Of a stretch of DNA of 64,000 nucleotides, positions 1-8,953 are shown one piece after another. The position numbers and the translations under genes are program-made. This stretch comes from Bacteroidales bacterium (GTDB taxonomy: Bacteria; Bacteroidota; Bacteroidia; Bacteroidales; Muribaculaceae): NCBI GenBank assembly GCA_015061055.1, contig SUXH01000001.1, positions 150,338 through 214,337 of the forward strand. Direction: 5' to 3'. Position 1 is the first letter of the stretch, and every line of letters begins with the position of its first letter. The notes under the pieces are model-generated. The model saw nothing but the letters and a program-made list of their open reading frames with translations, was not told where the DNA came from and did not search any database.

Positions 1-141
1 TGAATCTAATTGATCCTTTGTATATCCTATTGAATCCAAGATTGTATTACGTAATCTCAAAAAAGTGTCATCTGAATCAATAGCAATCTCAAGCTTGAAG
101 TTATCAACTTCATCTGAAACAATACAGAATTTGTAAATCAT
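1..141 (-). CDS. pRiA4b ORF-3-like family protein, partial (N-terminus only)
   Basis: The frame opens with ATG at 141 on the minus strand and runs off the left edge after 47 codons, so only the N-terminus is present. It begins MIYKFCIVSDEVDNF and continues with FKLEIAIDSDDTFLRL. That pattern matches the small acidic Bacteroidota proteins annotated as plasmid pRiA4b ORF-3 family, known mainly from such annotations and without an established biochemical role. I recognised it from memory of the family. No TAnnTTTG promoter box was found in the 299 bases upstream. Confidence 0.6.
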   Translation of the reverse strand, partial: MIYKFCIVSDEVDNFKLEIAIDSDDTFLRLRNTILDSIGYTKDQLDS

Positions 142-440
142 ATTATTATTTTATCTTATTATCATTTTACAATGCGAAATTAATAATTTAATACATACAA
201 AACACATATCTAAGCAACTTTTTCACACAAAAAACAAAACTTTTTTTTTAGCAAATTATTTACCTATTATTTTTGCTATAAAGTCAATATTTTTTAGAAT
301 AGAAAGTTCGTTATTATATCAAATAACGTATATTGTAAACCAAATTAATTTTCATCTCACTACTTACTCAATTCTGATAAAAACAAAAGGACTTGAAATA
401 AAATTCAAGTCCTTTTGTTTTTATCTATTTTTAAATTCTA
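142..440. other. AT-rich intergenic region between two leftward genes
   Basis: It holds the strong terminator of the serine palmitoyltransferase gene at 379-422. A short inverted repeat (arms 309-315 and 322-328) is also present, with no T-run. I see no ORF, tRNA or clear promoter for the leftward gene at 141. Confidence 0.5.
379..422 (-). terminator. Rho-independent terminator of spt
   Basis: A perfect 19-bp stem pairs 379-397 with 404-422 around the 6-nt loop 398-403. The arms end in A-run/T-run, so it can work in either direction. It lies 18 bases past the spt stop codon. Confidence 0.85.
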
Positions 441-1628
441 TTATGGAACCAAATTATACTTTCTAAATACCTTTTGGATTTTTTCCAAGCCTTCAGTAAC
501 CTGCTCCTTAGTATGAGTAGCCATAAGGCTGAATCGAATCAATGTATCATGAGGTGCAACAGCCGGAGATACAACAGGATTTACAAATACACCTTCATCA
601 CTCAAATCACGAGTAATCATAAATGTCAAATTATTATCTCTAATATATAAAGGTATAATTGGAGTAGATGTATTTCCTATTTCAAATCCCATATTTTTGA
701 AACCATCTAAAGCATAGTGAGTCAACGCCCACAAGTTTTCCATTCTTTCAGGCTCACTTATCATAATATCAAGAGCAGCACTAACAGCTGCTGTTGATGC
801 TGGTGTGATACTTGCAGTGAAAATATAACTTCTAGAATGATGACGTAAATAATTTGTAATTGTTTTATCGCATGCAATGAAACCACCTAATGAAGCAAAT
901 GACTTACTAAATGTACCCATAATCAAATCTACATCATCAGTCACACCAAAGTGATCACATGTACCACGTCCTTGTTTTCCGAATACACCGATACCATGTG
1001 CTTCATCAACCATAACACTTGCATTATATTGCTTCGACAAGCGTATGATTTCTGGTAAATTAGCCACATCTCCTTCCATTGAGAATACACCATCGGTTAC
1101 AATCAACTTAACATCATTATCCGAACATTTCTTCAACTGTTCTTCTAGTGATGCCATATCATTATGTTTATATCTCAATGATTTTGAAAATGAAAGACGG
1201 CGTCCTTCAATTATAGATGCGTGGTCTTGTTCATCAAGAATAATTGTATCATTTCTACCTGTTAAAGTTGAAACCACTCCAAGATTTACACCAAATCCGG
1301 TTGAAAACAACATTGCATCTTCCTTTCCAACAAATGCTGCTAATTTTTGCTCTAATTCTTTATGTATATCAAGTGTACCATTCAAGAACGGAGAACCGGC
1401 CAAACCTGTTCCATATTTTTTGGTTGCCTCGATTGCTGCTTCTTTAACCTTTGGGTGATTTGTTAATCCCATATAACTATTAGAACCGAACATCAATACT
1501 TTTTTACCATTGATAATAACTTCGGTGTCTTGCTCGCTTTCAATCTTGCGGAAATATGGATAAATTCCGGCTGCTTTTGCCTTTTGTGGCTCTTGATATT
1601 GAGATAATTTAGCTTGTAGTAGCTTCAT
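441..1628 (-). CDS. spt: Serine palmitoyltransferase (PLP-dependent alpha-oxoamine synthase)
   Basis: This 395-aa enzyme of the alpha-oxoamine synthase family condenses an amino acid with an acyl-CoA. The PLP-binding Asp lies in DEAHGIG (208-214) and the Schiff-base Lys is K242 in GTFSKSFASLGG. FGSNSYMGLTNHP near residue 50 and the overall sequence closely recall the Bacteroides sphingolipid enzyme, which makes 3-ketosphinganine from serine and palmitoyl-CoA. The main alternatives are 8-amino-7-oxononanoate synthase (BioF) and glycine C-acetyltransferase (Kbl). No biotin or threonine-degradation genes are nearby. It stands alone, with its own promoter box at 1713-1720 and a strong terminator. 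Confidence 0.85.
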   Translation of the reverse strand: MKLLQAKLSQYQEPQKAKAAGIYPYFRKIESEQDTEVIINGKKVLMFGSNSYMGLTNHPKVKEAAIEATKKYGTGLAGSPFLNGTLDIHKELEQKLAAFVGKEDAMLFSTGFGVNLGVVSTLTGRNDTIILDEQDHASIIEGRRLSFSKSLRYKHNDMASLEEQLKKCSDNDVKLIVTDGVFSMEGDVANLPEIIRLSKQYNASVMVDEAHGIGVFGKQGRGTCDHFGVTDDVDLIMGTFSKSFASLGGFIACDKTITNYLRHHSRSYIFTASITPASTAAVSAALDIMISEPERMENLWALTHYALDGFKNMGFEIGNTSTPIIPLYIRDNNLTFMITRDLSDEGVFVNPVVSPAVAPHDTLIRFSLMATHTKEQVTEGLEKIQKVFRKYNLVP

Positions 1629-1712
1629 AGCTTTTATTAATAGATTATATTCAAATTATAAACTTCTGCACACACAGCAGTTTCTTTTCAATCACTTACG
1701 AATTTCAGTTTG

Positions 1713-1720
1713 CAAAGTTA
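1713..1720 (-). promoter_or_regulatory. -7 promoter box of spt
   Basis: CAAAGTTA on the plus strand reads TAACTTTG on the minus strand, matching the Bacteroidota TAnnTTTG consensus 85 bases upstream of the spt start. Confidence 0.6.
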
Positions 1721-1887
1721 CGAAATAAAATCCTATTACCGCTAAAAAATCTAAAATAATTAGCTCAATTTACATTTTTTGTGCAAAATTTTATGTAATT
1801 ATTCTAATATTTGTAAACAAGGCTGACAAAACGAAACATCACATTCAATATTTTAATTTCACTCACCAAAATAAGTAACTTTTTTCG

Positions 1888-1895
1888 TAATTTTG
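1888..1895 (+). promoter_or_regulatory. -7 promoter box of uvrB
   Basis: TAATTTTG matches TAnnTTTG and lies 22 bases before the uvrB ATG, which predicts a short leader. It is divergent from the spt promoter. Confidence 0.65.
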
Positions 1896-1917
1896 TAAGC
1901 TATAGAAAAATATAACT

Positions 1918-3993
1918 ATGTTTTTTCAATTAAACTCAGAATATAGCCCAACAGGCGACCAACCTCAAGCTATTGAGCAATTGTCAAAAGGGGTTGTTGA
2001 TGGGATTCAGTACCAAACTCTATTAGGGGTAACAGGATCCGGTAAGACTTTTACAATGGCTAATGTCATTGCAAACACCAATCGCCCCACCCTAATTTTG
2101 TCTCACAACAAAACGTTGGCAGCACAATTGTATGCAGAGTTTAAATCTTTTTTTCCGAATAACTCAGTTCATTATTTTGTTTCTTATTACGATTACTACC
2201 AACCTGAAGCCTACATACCATCTTCAGATAAATATATTGAAAAGGATTTAGCAATAAATGATGAAATTGACCGATTACGACTTGCAACTGTTGCTGCTTT
2301 ATTATCCGGCAGAAGAGATATCATTGTCGTATCATCAGTTTCTTGCATCTATGGTATGGGAAATCCAAACGATTTCAACGAAAACATTATTGAAATAAAA
2401 TGCGGGCAGAATATTGGTCGTGATCGTTTCTTACGTACGCTGGTTGATGCTTTATACTCTCGAAATGAAATAGAATTATCTCGAGGTACATTTCGGGTAA
2501 AAGGTGACACCGTTGATATCGCACTCGCATACGAAGAAATTAACATACGTGTTATTTTCTGGGGAGATGAAATTGAATCAATCCAAATTATGGATACGAT
2601 TACACAAATGCCGACCGAAAATGTTGAAGCATTTAGAATATTCCCTGCAAATATATTTGTAACAACAAAAGAACGTATGGCTTTTGCTCTCGACAAAATT
2701 GCAGTTGATTTAGGAACTCAACGCGATATGTTTGAACGTGAGGGACGTTACACAGAAGCAAGCAGATTATATGAGCGCGTAAGTTACGACCTTGAAATGA
2801 TTCGGGAAGTTGGATATTGCTCTGGCATCGAGAATTATTCAAGATACTTTGATGGTAGAGAACCGGGTATGCGCCCTTTCTGTCTACTAGATTATTTCCC
2901 CAAAGACTATCTAACTATTATTGATGAGAGTCACGTAACTGTACCTCAAATACGAGGTATGTATGGAGGAGATCTTTCACGTAAAACAAATTTAGTAAAT
3001 TACGGATTTAGACTGCAAGCTGCTATTGACAATAGACCTCTTAAGTTTGAAGAGTTTGAATCTCTAACCAAACAAACAATATTCGTCAGTGCCACTCCGG
3101 CCGATTACGAATTAAATAAATGCGAAGGAATTATTACAGAACAAATTATACGCCCAACAGGTCTTCTCGACCCTCAAATAGTTGTTCGCCCAACAAGAGG
3201 ACAAATAGATGACCTTTTAGATGAAATTCAGCGCCGTATTGAGTTTAATGAGCGAACTTTGGTTACTACTTTAACCAAACGTATGGCAGAAGAATTAGCG
3301 GCACACTTGACTAAGATAAATATTCGATGTGCATATATACACTCTGATGTTGAAACTATGGACCGCATTAAGATTCTTGACCAGCTTCGTGGCGGTGATA
3401 TTGATGTTTTAATTGGGGTAAATCTTCTTCGTGAGGGACTTGATCTTCCTGAAGTATCACTTGTAGCTATAATTGATGCCGACAAAGAGGGTTTTTTACG
3501 TAATCATCGTTCTCTCACTCAAACAGCGGGACGAGCTGCACGTAATTTGAATGGTATGGTAATTATGTATGCTGACAAGATAACCGAATCAATGCAAAAA
3601 ACCATAGAAGAAACCGACCGACGTCGCACATTACAATTAAGATATAATGAAGAGAATGGCATAACACCACAAGCAATCGTGAAAGCAAGGAATCTTATCG
3701 TCGGACAAGATTCTGATACAGCAACTCCTAAACTTACATCAAAAGGCAGATTTATAGAGAAAAGCAATATCAACCCAATTATACAAAGTTATATTGATAA
3801 AGAGTTTAACAAAACAGTGAATATTGCGGCCGATCCGGTTGTTAAATATATGACTGTAAACGACAAGAAGAAAGTAATAGAACGATTGCGTATTCAAATG
3901 ACTGAAGCAGCTAAACGTATGGATTTCATTGAGGCAGCACAATATCGTGATGAGTTACTTGCTCTTGAAGAATCAATAAAAAATGCGGAATAA
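1918..3993 (+). CDS. uvrB: UvrABC excinuclease subunit B
   Basis: UvrB is the damage-verifying helicase-like subunit of nucleotide excision repair. It receives DNA from UvrA and recruits UvrC. At 691 aa it has the usual family length. Walker A is GVTGSGKT (37-44). The tyrosine-rich beta-hairpin that clamps DNA is visible as YYDYYQPEAYIP (about 90-101). A DESH helicase motif follows in the middle. The C-terminus ends in a UVR-type helix (EAAKRMDFIEAAQYRDEL) that contacts UvrC. The radical SAM gene downstream begins 2 bases after the stop, so the two are cotranscribed. Confidence 0.97.
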   Translation: MFFQLNSEYSPTGDQPQAIEQLSKGVVDGIQYQTLLGVTGSGKTFTMANVIANTNRPTLILSHNKTLAAQLYAEFKSFFPNNSVHYFVSYYDYYQPEAYIPSSDKYIEKDLAINDEIDRLRLATVAALLSGRRDIIVVSSVSCIYGMGNPNDFNENIIEIKCGQNIGRDRFLRTLVDALYSRNEIELSRGTFRVKGDTVDIALAYEEINIRVIFWGDEIESIQIMDTITQMPTENVEAFRIFPANIFVTTKERMAFALDKIAVDLGTQRDMFEREGRYTEASRLYERVSYDLEMIREVGYCSGIENYSRYFDGREPGMRPFCLLDYFPKDYLTIIDESHVTVPQIRGMYGGDLSRKTNLVNYGFRLQAAIDNRPLKFEEFESLTKQTIFVSATPADYELNKCEGIITEQIIRPTGLLDPQIVVRPTRGQIDDLLDEIQRRIEFNERTLVTTLTKRMAEELAAHLTKINIRCAYIHSDVETMDRIKILDQLRGGDIDVLIGVNLLREGLDLPEVSLVAIIDADKEGFLRNHRSLTQTAGRAARNLNGMVIMYADKITESMQKTIEETDRRRTLQLRYNEENGITPQAIVKARNLIVGQDSDTATPKLTSKGRFIEKSNINPIIQSYIDKEFNKTVNIAADPVVKYMTVNDKKKVIERLRIQMTEAAKRMDFIEAAQYRDELLALEESIKNAE

Positions 3994-3995
3994 CA

Positions 3996-5933
3996 ATGGA
4001 TGAAACAAAATACAAAAATAAACAATGGCTCCCAACTACAAAAAAAGAAATTGAATATCTTGGGTGGGATTATATCGATGTGATATTATTTTCAGGTGAT
4101 GCCTACATTGATCATCCATCGATGGGAACTGCTGTTATTGGACGTGTACTCGAATCGAATGGTTATCGAGTTGCCATAGTTCCTCAACCAAATTGGCGAG
4201 ATGACCTTCGTGATTTCACAAAACTTGGAAAGCCTCGTTTGTTTTTTGGGGTATCTGCAGGAGCAATGGATTCTATGGTTAATCATTACACAGCCAATAG
4301 GCGAAAGCGTAGTGATGATGCATATACTCCAAATGCAAAGGCTGGTATGCGTCCGGATTATCCCACAATTGTATATTCAAATACACTTAAAAAAAACTAT
4401 CCTGATGTTCCTATCATTGTGGGAGGAATCGAGGCATCTATGCGCCGACTTGCACACTACGATTATTGGAAGGATGAATTAAGACCTTCAATTCTTGTAG
4501 ATTGTCAAGCTGACCTCTTAATTTATGGTATGGGTGAAAAAACTATTATTGAGATTGCCAATGCGCTTCGTGATGGTAAAGGTATCCATGAATTGACTGA
4601 TATACCACAAACGGCTTTACGAAGCACAATTGACTGTATCCCTAACGCAACAAATAATGATGAATTAGTTCTTCATTCATTCGAAGAATGTAAAAAGGAC
4701 AAGAAAAAGCACGCTGAAAATTTTAAAAACATTGAAATTGAATCTAATCGTTGGCAAGGTCGTACAATTTGGCAACGTACCGGTAATATAGCAATTAAAA
4801 TTAATAAAACTAACCCACCTATGACAGAGGTAGAAATCGATGCATCATTCAACCTTCCTTATACTCGACTACCTCACCCTCGTTACAATGGTAAACGTAT
4901 TCCGGCTTACGAGATGATACGTCATTCCGTAAACTTACATCGTGGGTGTTTTGGTGGTTGTTCTTTCTGTACAATTTCAGCACATCAAGGTAAGTTTATT
5001 GCTTCGCGCAGTAAAGAATCAATTATGAAAGAAGTTGCGCAAGTGTGCGAAATGGAAGATTTCAAAGGTTACATTTCCGATTTAGGGGGACCATCGGCCA
5101 ACATGTACAAACTTGGGGGAATAGATATCAATAAATGCAAAATATGCGTTAGACCTTCATGTTTATACCCATTACCATGCTCAAACTTAAACACCAACCA
5201 CTCGCTATTACTTGATATATACCACGAGGTAGACAAACTTCCACAAGTAAAGAAATCATTTGTGGGTAGTGGTGTGCGATATGACTTGTCAATGCACAAA
5301 AGTTCTGATGAACGCATCAATAAGATTAATAGAAAATATAACGAAGAACTTATCACAAACCATGTGTCAGGACGACTAAAAGTTGCTCCTGAACACACAT
5401 CTGAAAATGTTCTTAAACTTATGCGCAAACCTTCATTCACTCAATTTGAAGATTTTAAGCACATTTTTGATCGTATCAATAAAAATAAGGGCTTGAATCA
5501 GCAACTTATACCTTATTTTATATCATCTCACCCTGGCTGTACCGAATGTGATATGGCAGAACTTGCATGCAAGACTAAAAAATTAAACTTTCATCTTGAG
5601 CAAGTACAAGATTTTACACCTACTCCTATGACTATGTCGACTGAAATGTATTACACAGGCTACAATCCATATACTCTTCAACCAGTATTTACAGCACATA
5701 CAAAAGAAGATAAACTTGCTCAACGCAAATACTTCTTTTGGTACGATGACAAATACAAATACGACATTATCCGCTCATTACAACGCATAAATCGCATAGA
5801 TCTAATTAACGAGCTGTATCCCGGTGGCACTCAACGAACATACGTTGCAAATAAGCGTATTCCGAAATCTCCAACTTCAAAGAAAGACTTTAAACCAACA
5901 AAAAAGAATCATAATAATAAAAACAAAAAATAA
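3996..5933 (+). CDS. YgiQ family (UPF0313) radical SAM protein
   Basis: This 645-aa protein binds a radical SAM 4Fe-4S cluster through C318, C322 and C325 in the order CxxxCxxC (HRGCFGGCSFCTIS). An N-terminal vitamin-B12-binding-like region (GDAYIDHPSMG) precedes it, as is usual for YgiQ proteins. Extra cysteines in the second half (CKICVRPSCLYPLPC; HPGCTECDM) are also typical. The substrate of this widespread family is not established. The last 25 or so residues are a Lys/Asn-rich basic tail. It follows uvrB by 2 bases. I know of no functional link with repair. Confidence 0.9.
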   Translation: MDETKYKNKQWLPTTKKEIEYLGWDYIDVILFSGDAYIDHPSMGTAVIGRVLESNGYRVAIVPQPNWRDDLRDFTKLGKPRLFFGVSAGAMDSMVNHYTANRRKRSDDAYTPNAKAGMRPDYPTIVYSNTLKKNYPDVPIIVGGIEASMRRLAHYDYWKDELRPSILVDCQADLLIYGMGEKTIIEIANALRDGKGIHELTDIPQTALRSTIDCIPNATNNDELVLHSFEECKKDKKKHAENFKNIEIESNRWQGRTIWQRTGNIAIKINKTNPPMTEVEIDASFNLPYTRLPHPRYNGKRIPAYEMIRHSVNLHRGCFGGCSFCTISAHQGKFIASRSKESIMKEVAQVCEMEDFKGYISDLGGPSANMYKLGGIDINKCKICVRPSCLYPLPCSNLNTNHSLLLDIYHEVDKLPQVKKSFVGSGVRYDLSMHKSSDERINKINRKYNEELITNHVSGRLKVAPEHTSENVLKLMRKPSFTQFEDFKHIFDRINKNKGLNQQLIPYFISSHPGCTECDMAELACKTKKLNFHLEQVQDFTPTPMTMSTEMYYTGYNPYTLQPVFTAHTKEDKLAQRKYFFWYDDKYKYDIIRSLQRINRIDLINELYPGGTQRTYVANKRIPKSPTSKKDFKPTKKNHNNKNKK

Positions 5934-5963
5934 CTATTAATAAATTAATAATCTAAATCTTTT

Positions 5964-8060
5964 ATGAACTTATCTAAATTTACAATTATGGCATCTCTTT
6001 TTGCCCTTTCCGGCTTAGCTTCTTGTGAGAAAGCAGCCGAGGAAGTTATCATCGAGCAGCCACAAGTGAAAATCGAAAATGGTCAATTCACACCTGAGGC
6101 TCTTATGTCAATGGGTGCAGTTACCGATCCTCAAGTATCACCAGATGGTACAAAAGTACTTTATGGTGTAAAATTTGAAAGCATTGAGCAAAACAAATCA
6201 AATCGCGAACTTTGGATAGTTGGAGTTGATGGTTCTAATCCTACACGCATCACAAAGACTGCTAAAGGCGAACAAAACGCAGTATGGATCAATGGTGGCA
6301 ATAAAATTGCATTCCTTTACCCACAAGACGGCAAAATGCAAATTTGGACAATGAATCCTGATGGGACCGATCGCAAAGTGGTTTCTAACGTAGAAAATGG
6401 TGTTGATGGTTTCGTATTATCTCCAGATGAAACAAAGATTGCTCTTATCTCTCAAGTTAAATGGGGCAACGACACTAAGGAACTTTATCCTGAACACGAC
6501 AAGGCTAACGTACGCATCATCACTGATATGATGTACAAGCACTGGGATGAATGGGTTAAGACTATCCCTCACTCTTTCGTTGCCGATTTCGACGGTAAGC
6601 AAGTTACCAACATCGTTGATATGTTGAAAGACGAACCATACGAAGCTCCTATGAAGCCTTTTGGTGGCGTTGAATCTATTGCATGGGCTCCAGATGGTAA
6701 AAGTATTGTATATGTATCACGAAAGAAAACAGGTAAAGAATATTCACTTTCAACTAATTCCGACCTATATCAATATAACCTTGAAACAGGCGAAACTAAG
6801 AACCTTACTGAAGGTATGATGGGTTACGATACAAACCCACGTTTCTCTAAGAGTGGTCGTTATCTTGCATGGCTTTCTATGGAACGTGACGGTTATGAAA
6901 GTGATATGAATCGCATCTTCATTCTTGATATGGAAAGTGGCGAAAAGAAGCACCTTACTGCAAATTGGGATTATGCTGTAGATCAAATGGCCTGGTCTCC
7001 TAACGAAAAGGCTATCTTTTTCACAGCTCCTTACCTTGGTTGTGCTCCACTGTTCAAAATCAATATTGAAACTTCTGAAATCACAACTATTGCTGAAGGC
7101 GAATACGACTATGCAGCTGTAGTTCCTGTTAACGATGAAACTATCATCACTCTTCGTCACTCTCTACAAGAGCCTAACGAAGTTTATGCTGTTACAGGTG
7201 GCGAAATCAAGAAACTTTCTAATGTAAACGATGCTATACTTGCATCTCTTAACAATGTTACTGTTAAGAAAGTGCTTGTTCCTACTACTGATGGTAAGAA
7301 AATGACTACATGGGTAGTTCTTCCTCCTAACTTCGATGAAACGAAGAAATATCCGGCAATACTTTATTGCCAAGGTGGCCCACAACAACCGGTAAGCCAA
7401 TTCTGGTCTTATCGTTGGAACCTTCGTTTGATGGCTTCTCAAGGTTACATCGTAATTGCTCCTAACCGTCGTGGTCTTCCTGGTTTCGGAACAGAATGGA
7501 ATGAACAAATTTCAGGCGATTATCCTGGTCAAAATATGAAGGATTACTTTGCTGCTGTTGACTACATGAAGAAAGAACCTTACGTCGATGGTGATCACAT
7601 CGGTGCAGTTGGTGCAAGCTATGGTGGTTTCTCTGTATATTGGTTGGCTGGTAACCACGAAGGTCGTTTCAAAGCTCTTATTGCTCATGCTGGTATCTTC
7701 AACATGGAAGCTCAATATCTTGAAACTGAAGAAATGTGGTTCGCTAACTGGGATATGGGTGGCGCATTTTGGGAAAAAGACAACAAGGTTGCTCAACGCA
7801 CATTTGCTTGCTCTCCTCACAAATATGTTAAGAACTGGACAGCTCCTATCCTTATCACTGCAGGCGAACTTGACTATCGCATCTTGAGTTCACAAGCTGA
7901 AATGGCATTCAACGCTGCCACATTGCTTGGTGTTCCTTCGAAAATGATTCTTTATCCTGACGAAAATCACTGGATTCTTAAGCCACAAAACAGTTTGATA
8001 TGGCAAAAAGAATTCTTCGGTTGGCTTGATAAATATCTTAAAGAAGATACTAACAAATAG
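5964..8060 (+). CDS. dpp5: DPP5-like S9 family dipeptidyl/oligopeptidase, lipoprotein
   Basis: This is a serine peptidase of family S9 (698 aa). It closely resembles Porphyromonas gingivalis dipeptidyl-peptidase 5, which removes dipeptides from oligopeptide N-termini in the periplasm of asaccharolytic relatives. A WD40-like beta-propeller (about 50-430) precedes the alpha/beta-hydrolase domain. The catalytic residues are S552 in GASYGGFS, D637 in GELDYRI and H669 in DENHW. Unlike the P. gingivalis protein as I recall it, the N-terminus has a lipobox (LSGLASC, Cys21), so it is probably membrane-anchored. The gap to the radical SAM gene is 30 bases, with no promoter box seen. Confidence 0.88.
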   Translation: MNLSKFTIMASLFALSGLASCEKAAEEVIIEQPQVKIENGQFTPEALMSMGAVTDPQVSPDGTKVLYGVKFESIEQNKSNRELWIVGVDGSNPTRITKTAKGEQNAVWINGGNKIAFLYPQDGKMQIWTMNPDGTDRKVVSNVENGVDGFVLSPDETKIALISQVKWGNDTKELYPEHDKANVRIITDMMYKHWDEWVKTIPHSFVADFDGKQVTNIVDMLKDEPYEAPMKPFGGVESIAWAPDGKSIVYVSRKKTGKEYSLSTNSDLYQYNLETGETKNLTEGMMGYDTNPRFSKSGRYLAWLSMERDGYESDMNRIFILDMESGEKKHLTANWDYAVDQMAWSPNEKAIFFTAPYLGCAPLFKINIETSEITTIAEGEYDYAAVVPVNDETIITLRHSLQEPNEVYAVTGGEIKKLSNVNDAILASLNNVTVKKVLVPTTDGKKMTTWVVLPPNFDETKKYPAILYCQGGPQQPVSQFWSYRWNLRLMASQGYIVIAPNRRGLPGFGTEWNEQISGDYPGQNMKDYFAAVDYMKKEPYVDGDHIGAVGASYGGFSVYWLAGNHEGRFKALIAHAGIFNMEAQYLETEEMWFANWDMGGAFWEKDNKVAQRTFACSPHKYVKNWTAPILITAGELDYRILSSQAEMAFNAATLLGVPSKMILYPDENHWILKPQNSLIWQKEFFGWLDKYLKEDTNK

Positions 8061-8071
8061 CACTCCCATAC

Positions 8072-8116
8072 AATGTAAAATGAGGTGTATCTCTTTGATA
8101 CACCTCATTTTACATT
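8072..8116. terminator. Bidirectional terminator between dpp5 and the esterase gene
   Basis: A perfect 20-bp stem pairs 8072-8091 with 8097-8116 around the 5-nt loop 8092-8096. It sits between two convergent genes and serves both. Confidence 0.85.
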
Positions 8117-8133
8117 ATAATAGTTAAAGTTTT

Positions 8134-8826
8134 CTATTTTGTATGACTAAAAAACTCTTTTAATAATCCAGGAGTACATTCTGCAGCATCTCCTCCATGT
8201 TTATATTGGGGACAATACTTATATTTCACGTTCACACCTTGCTTAACAAGTTCTTCTACTTTTGCTGTACAATCTTTCTCGCTTCTTGTATTAAAGAAAT
8301 AAATTGGAATATCCACTTTCCTTGGTGATGAACATGACATCGATATTGCTGCCGCAAACATTTCAGGGTGTTTTTCAGCATAATCCCAAGTCCCTACACC
8401 TCCATCAGAAGAACCTGTAACATATATTCTCTTTTCATCAACAAGACCTTTTTTAATATAATCGTCTATTATATGTTTCACATCATCATAGCAATCTCTC
8501 CATGCCACAGGTTCTTTTTGCCAAGACTTATGACATACAGGGAATAATGCCACTGCTTTAGTTCCACTTTCTTTAAGATACTTCAAAATACGTTCATCAG
8601 CATCAACACAATCAATATGATTGAATGCAAAGAAATTATGCTTTGCTATATCCCTCACTCCTCCATGAAGCCACAATAATACAATTGCCTTACCAGGCTT
8701 ATCGGTATTAATATTAACAACTCGACAAGGCACGTTATAAGTAAACTCACCTTCAGGTAAAGTTACACTATGACTTTTACACGATGTAACCAATAGTAAC
8801 GTAATAATAAAATATAAAAATCTCAT
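8134..8826 (-). CDS. Lipoprotein alpha/beta-hydrolase (esterase/PHB-depolymerase-like)
   Basis: Predicted as a secreted, lipid-anchored esterase of about 230 aa. The chosen start is the ATG at 8826. It gives a compact signal peptide ending in the lipobox LLVTSC. The frame is open to 8856, but a TAnnTTTG box at 8854-8861 puts the transcription start below that codon. The nucleophile elbow is GSSDGG, and a late His in YKHGGDA may complete the triad. LWLHGGVRD looks like an oxyanion-hole strand. The fold resembles feruloyl esterases and PHB depolymerase-like proteins. The substrate cannot be told from the sequence. Confidence 0.75.
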   Translation of the reverse strand: MRFLYFIITLLLVTSCKSHSVTLPEGEFTYNVPCRVVNINTDKPGKAIVLLWLHGGVRDIAKHNFFAFNHIDCVDADERILKYLKESGTKAVALFPVCHKSWQKEPVAWRDCYDDVKHIIDDYIKKGLVDEKRIYVTGSSDGGVGTWDYAEKHPEMFAAAISMSCSSPRKVDIPIYFFNTRSEKDCTAKVEELVKQGVNVKYKYCPQYKHGGDAAECTPGLLKEFFSHTK

Positions 8827-8853
8827 ATCTATATGTTTTTTGTTATTATAGAG

Positions 8854-8861
8854 CAAATATA
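8854..8861 (-). promoter_or_regulatory. -7 promoter box of the lipoprotein esterase gene
   Basis: CAAATATA reads TATATTTG on the minus strand. It overlaps the outermost possible ATG (8854-8856), which argues for the internal start at 8826. Confidence 0.6.
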
Positions 8862-8892
8862 ATCATATTTACCCAATCTATAAAATATAATA

Positions 8893-8932
8893 CAAAAACA
8901 ATGCAAGCGAACCTTAACAACTCACTTGCATT
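8893..8932 (-). terminator. Probable terminator of the glycine cleavage operon
   Basis: Arms 8900-8907 and 8925-8932 (8 bp) enclose a 17-nt loop and are followed, in the minus direction, by a U-rich tract. It is weaker than the other terminators here, but lies just past the lpdA stop. Confidence 0.5.
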
Positions 8933-8953
8933 TGATCGATTCTTTTAACACGT

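Noticed and set aside
1045..1458. 137-codon open frame on the plus strand inside spt
   Set aside because: It is antisense to a clear PLP enzyme, low-complexity in content, and has no promoter or family match. It is a shadow of the real gene.
6765..7160. Antisense frames within dpp5
   Set aside because: They are explained by the codon bias of the S9 peptidase gene. No start context or promoter box is present.
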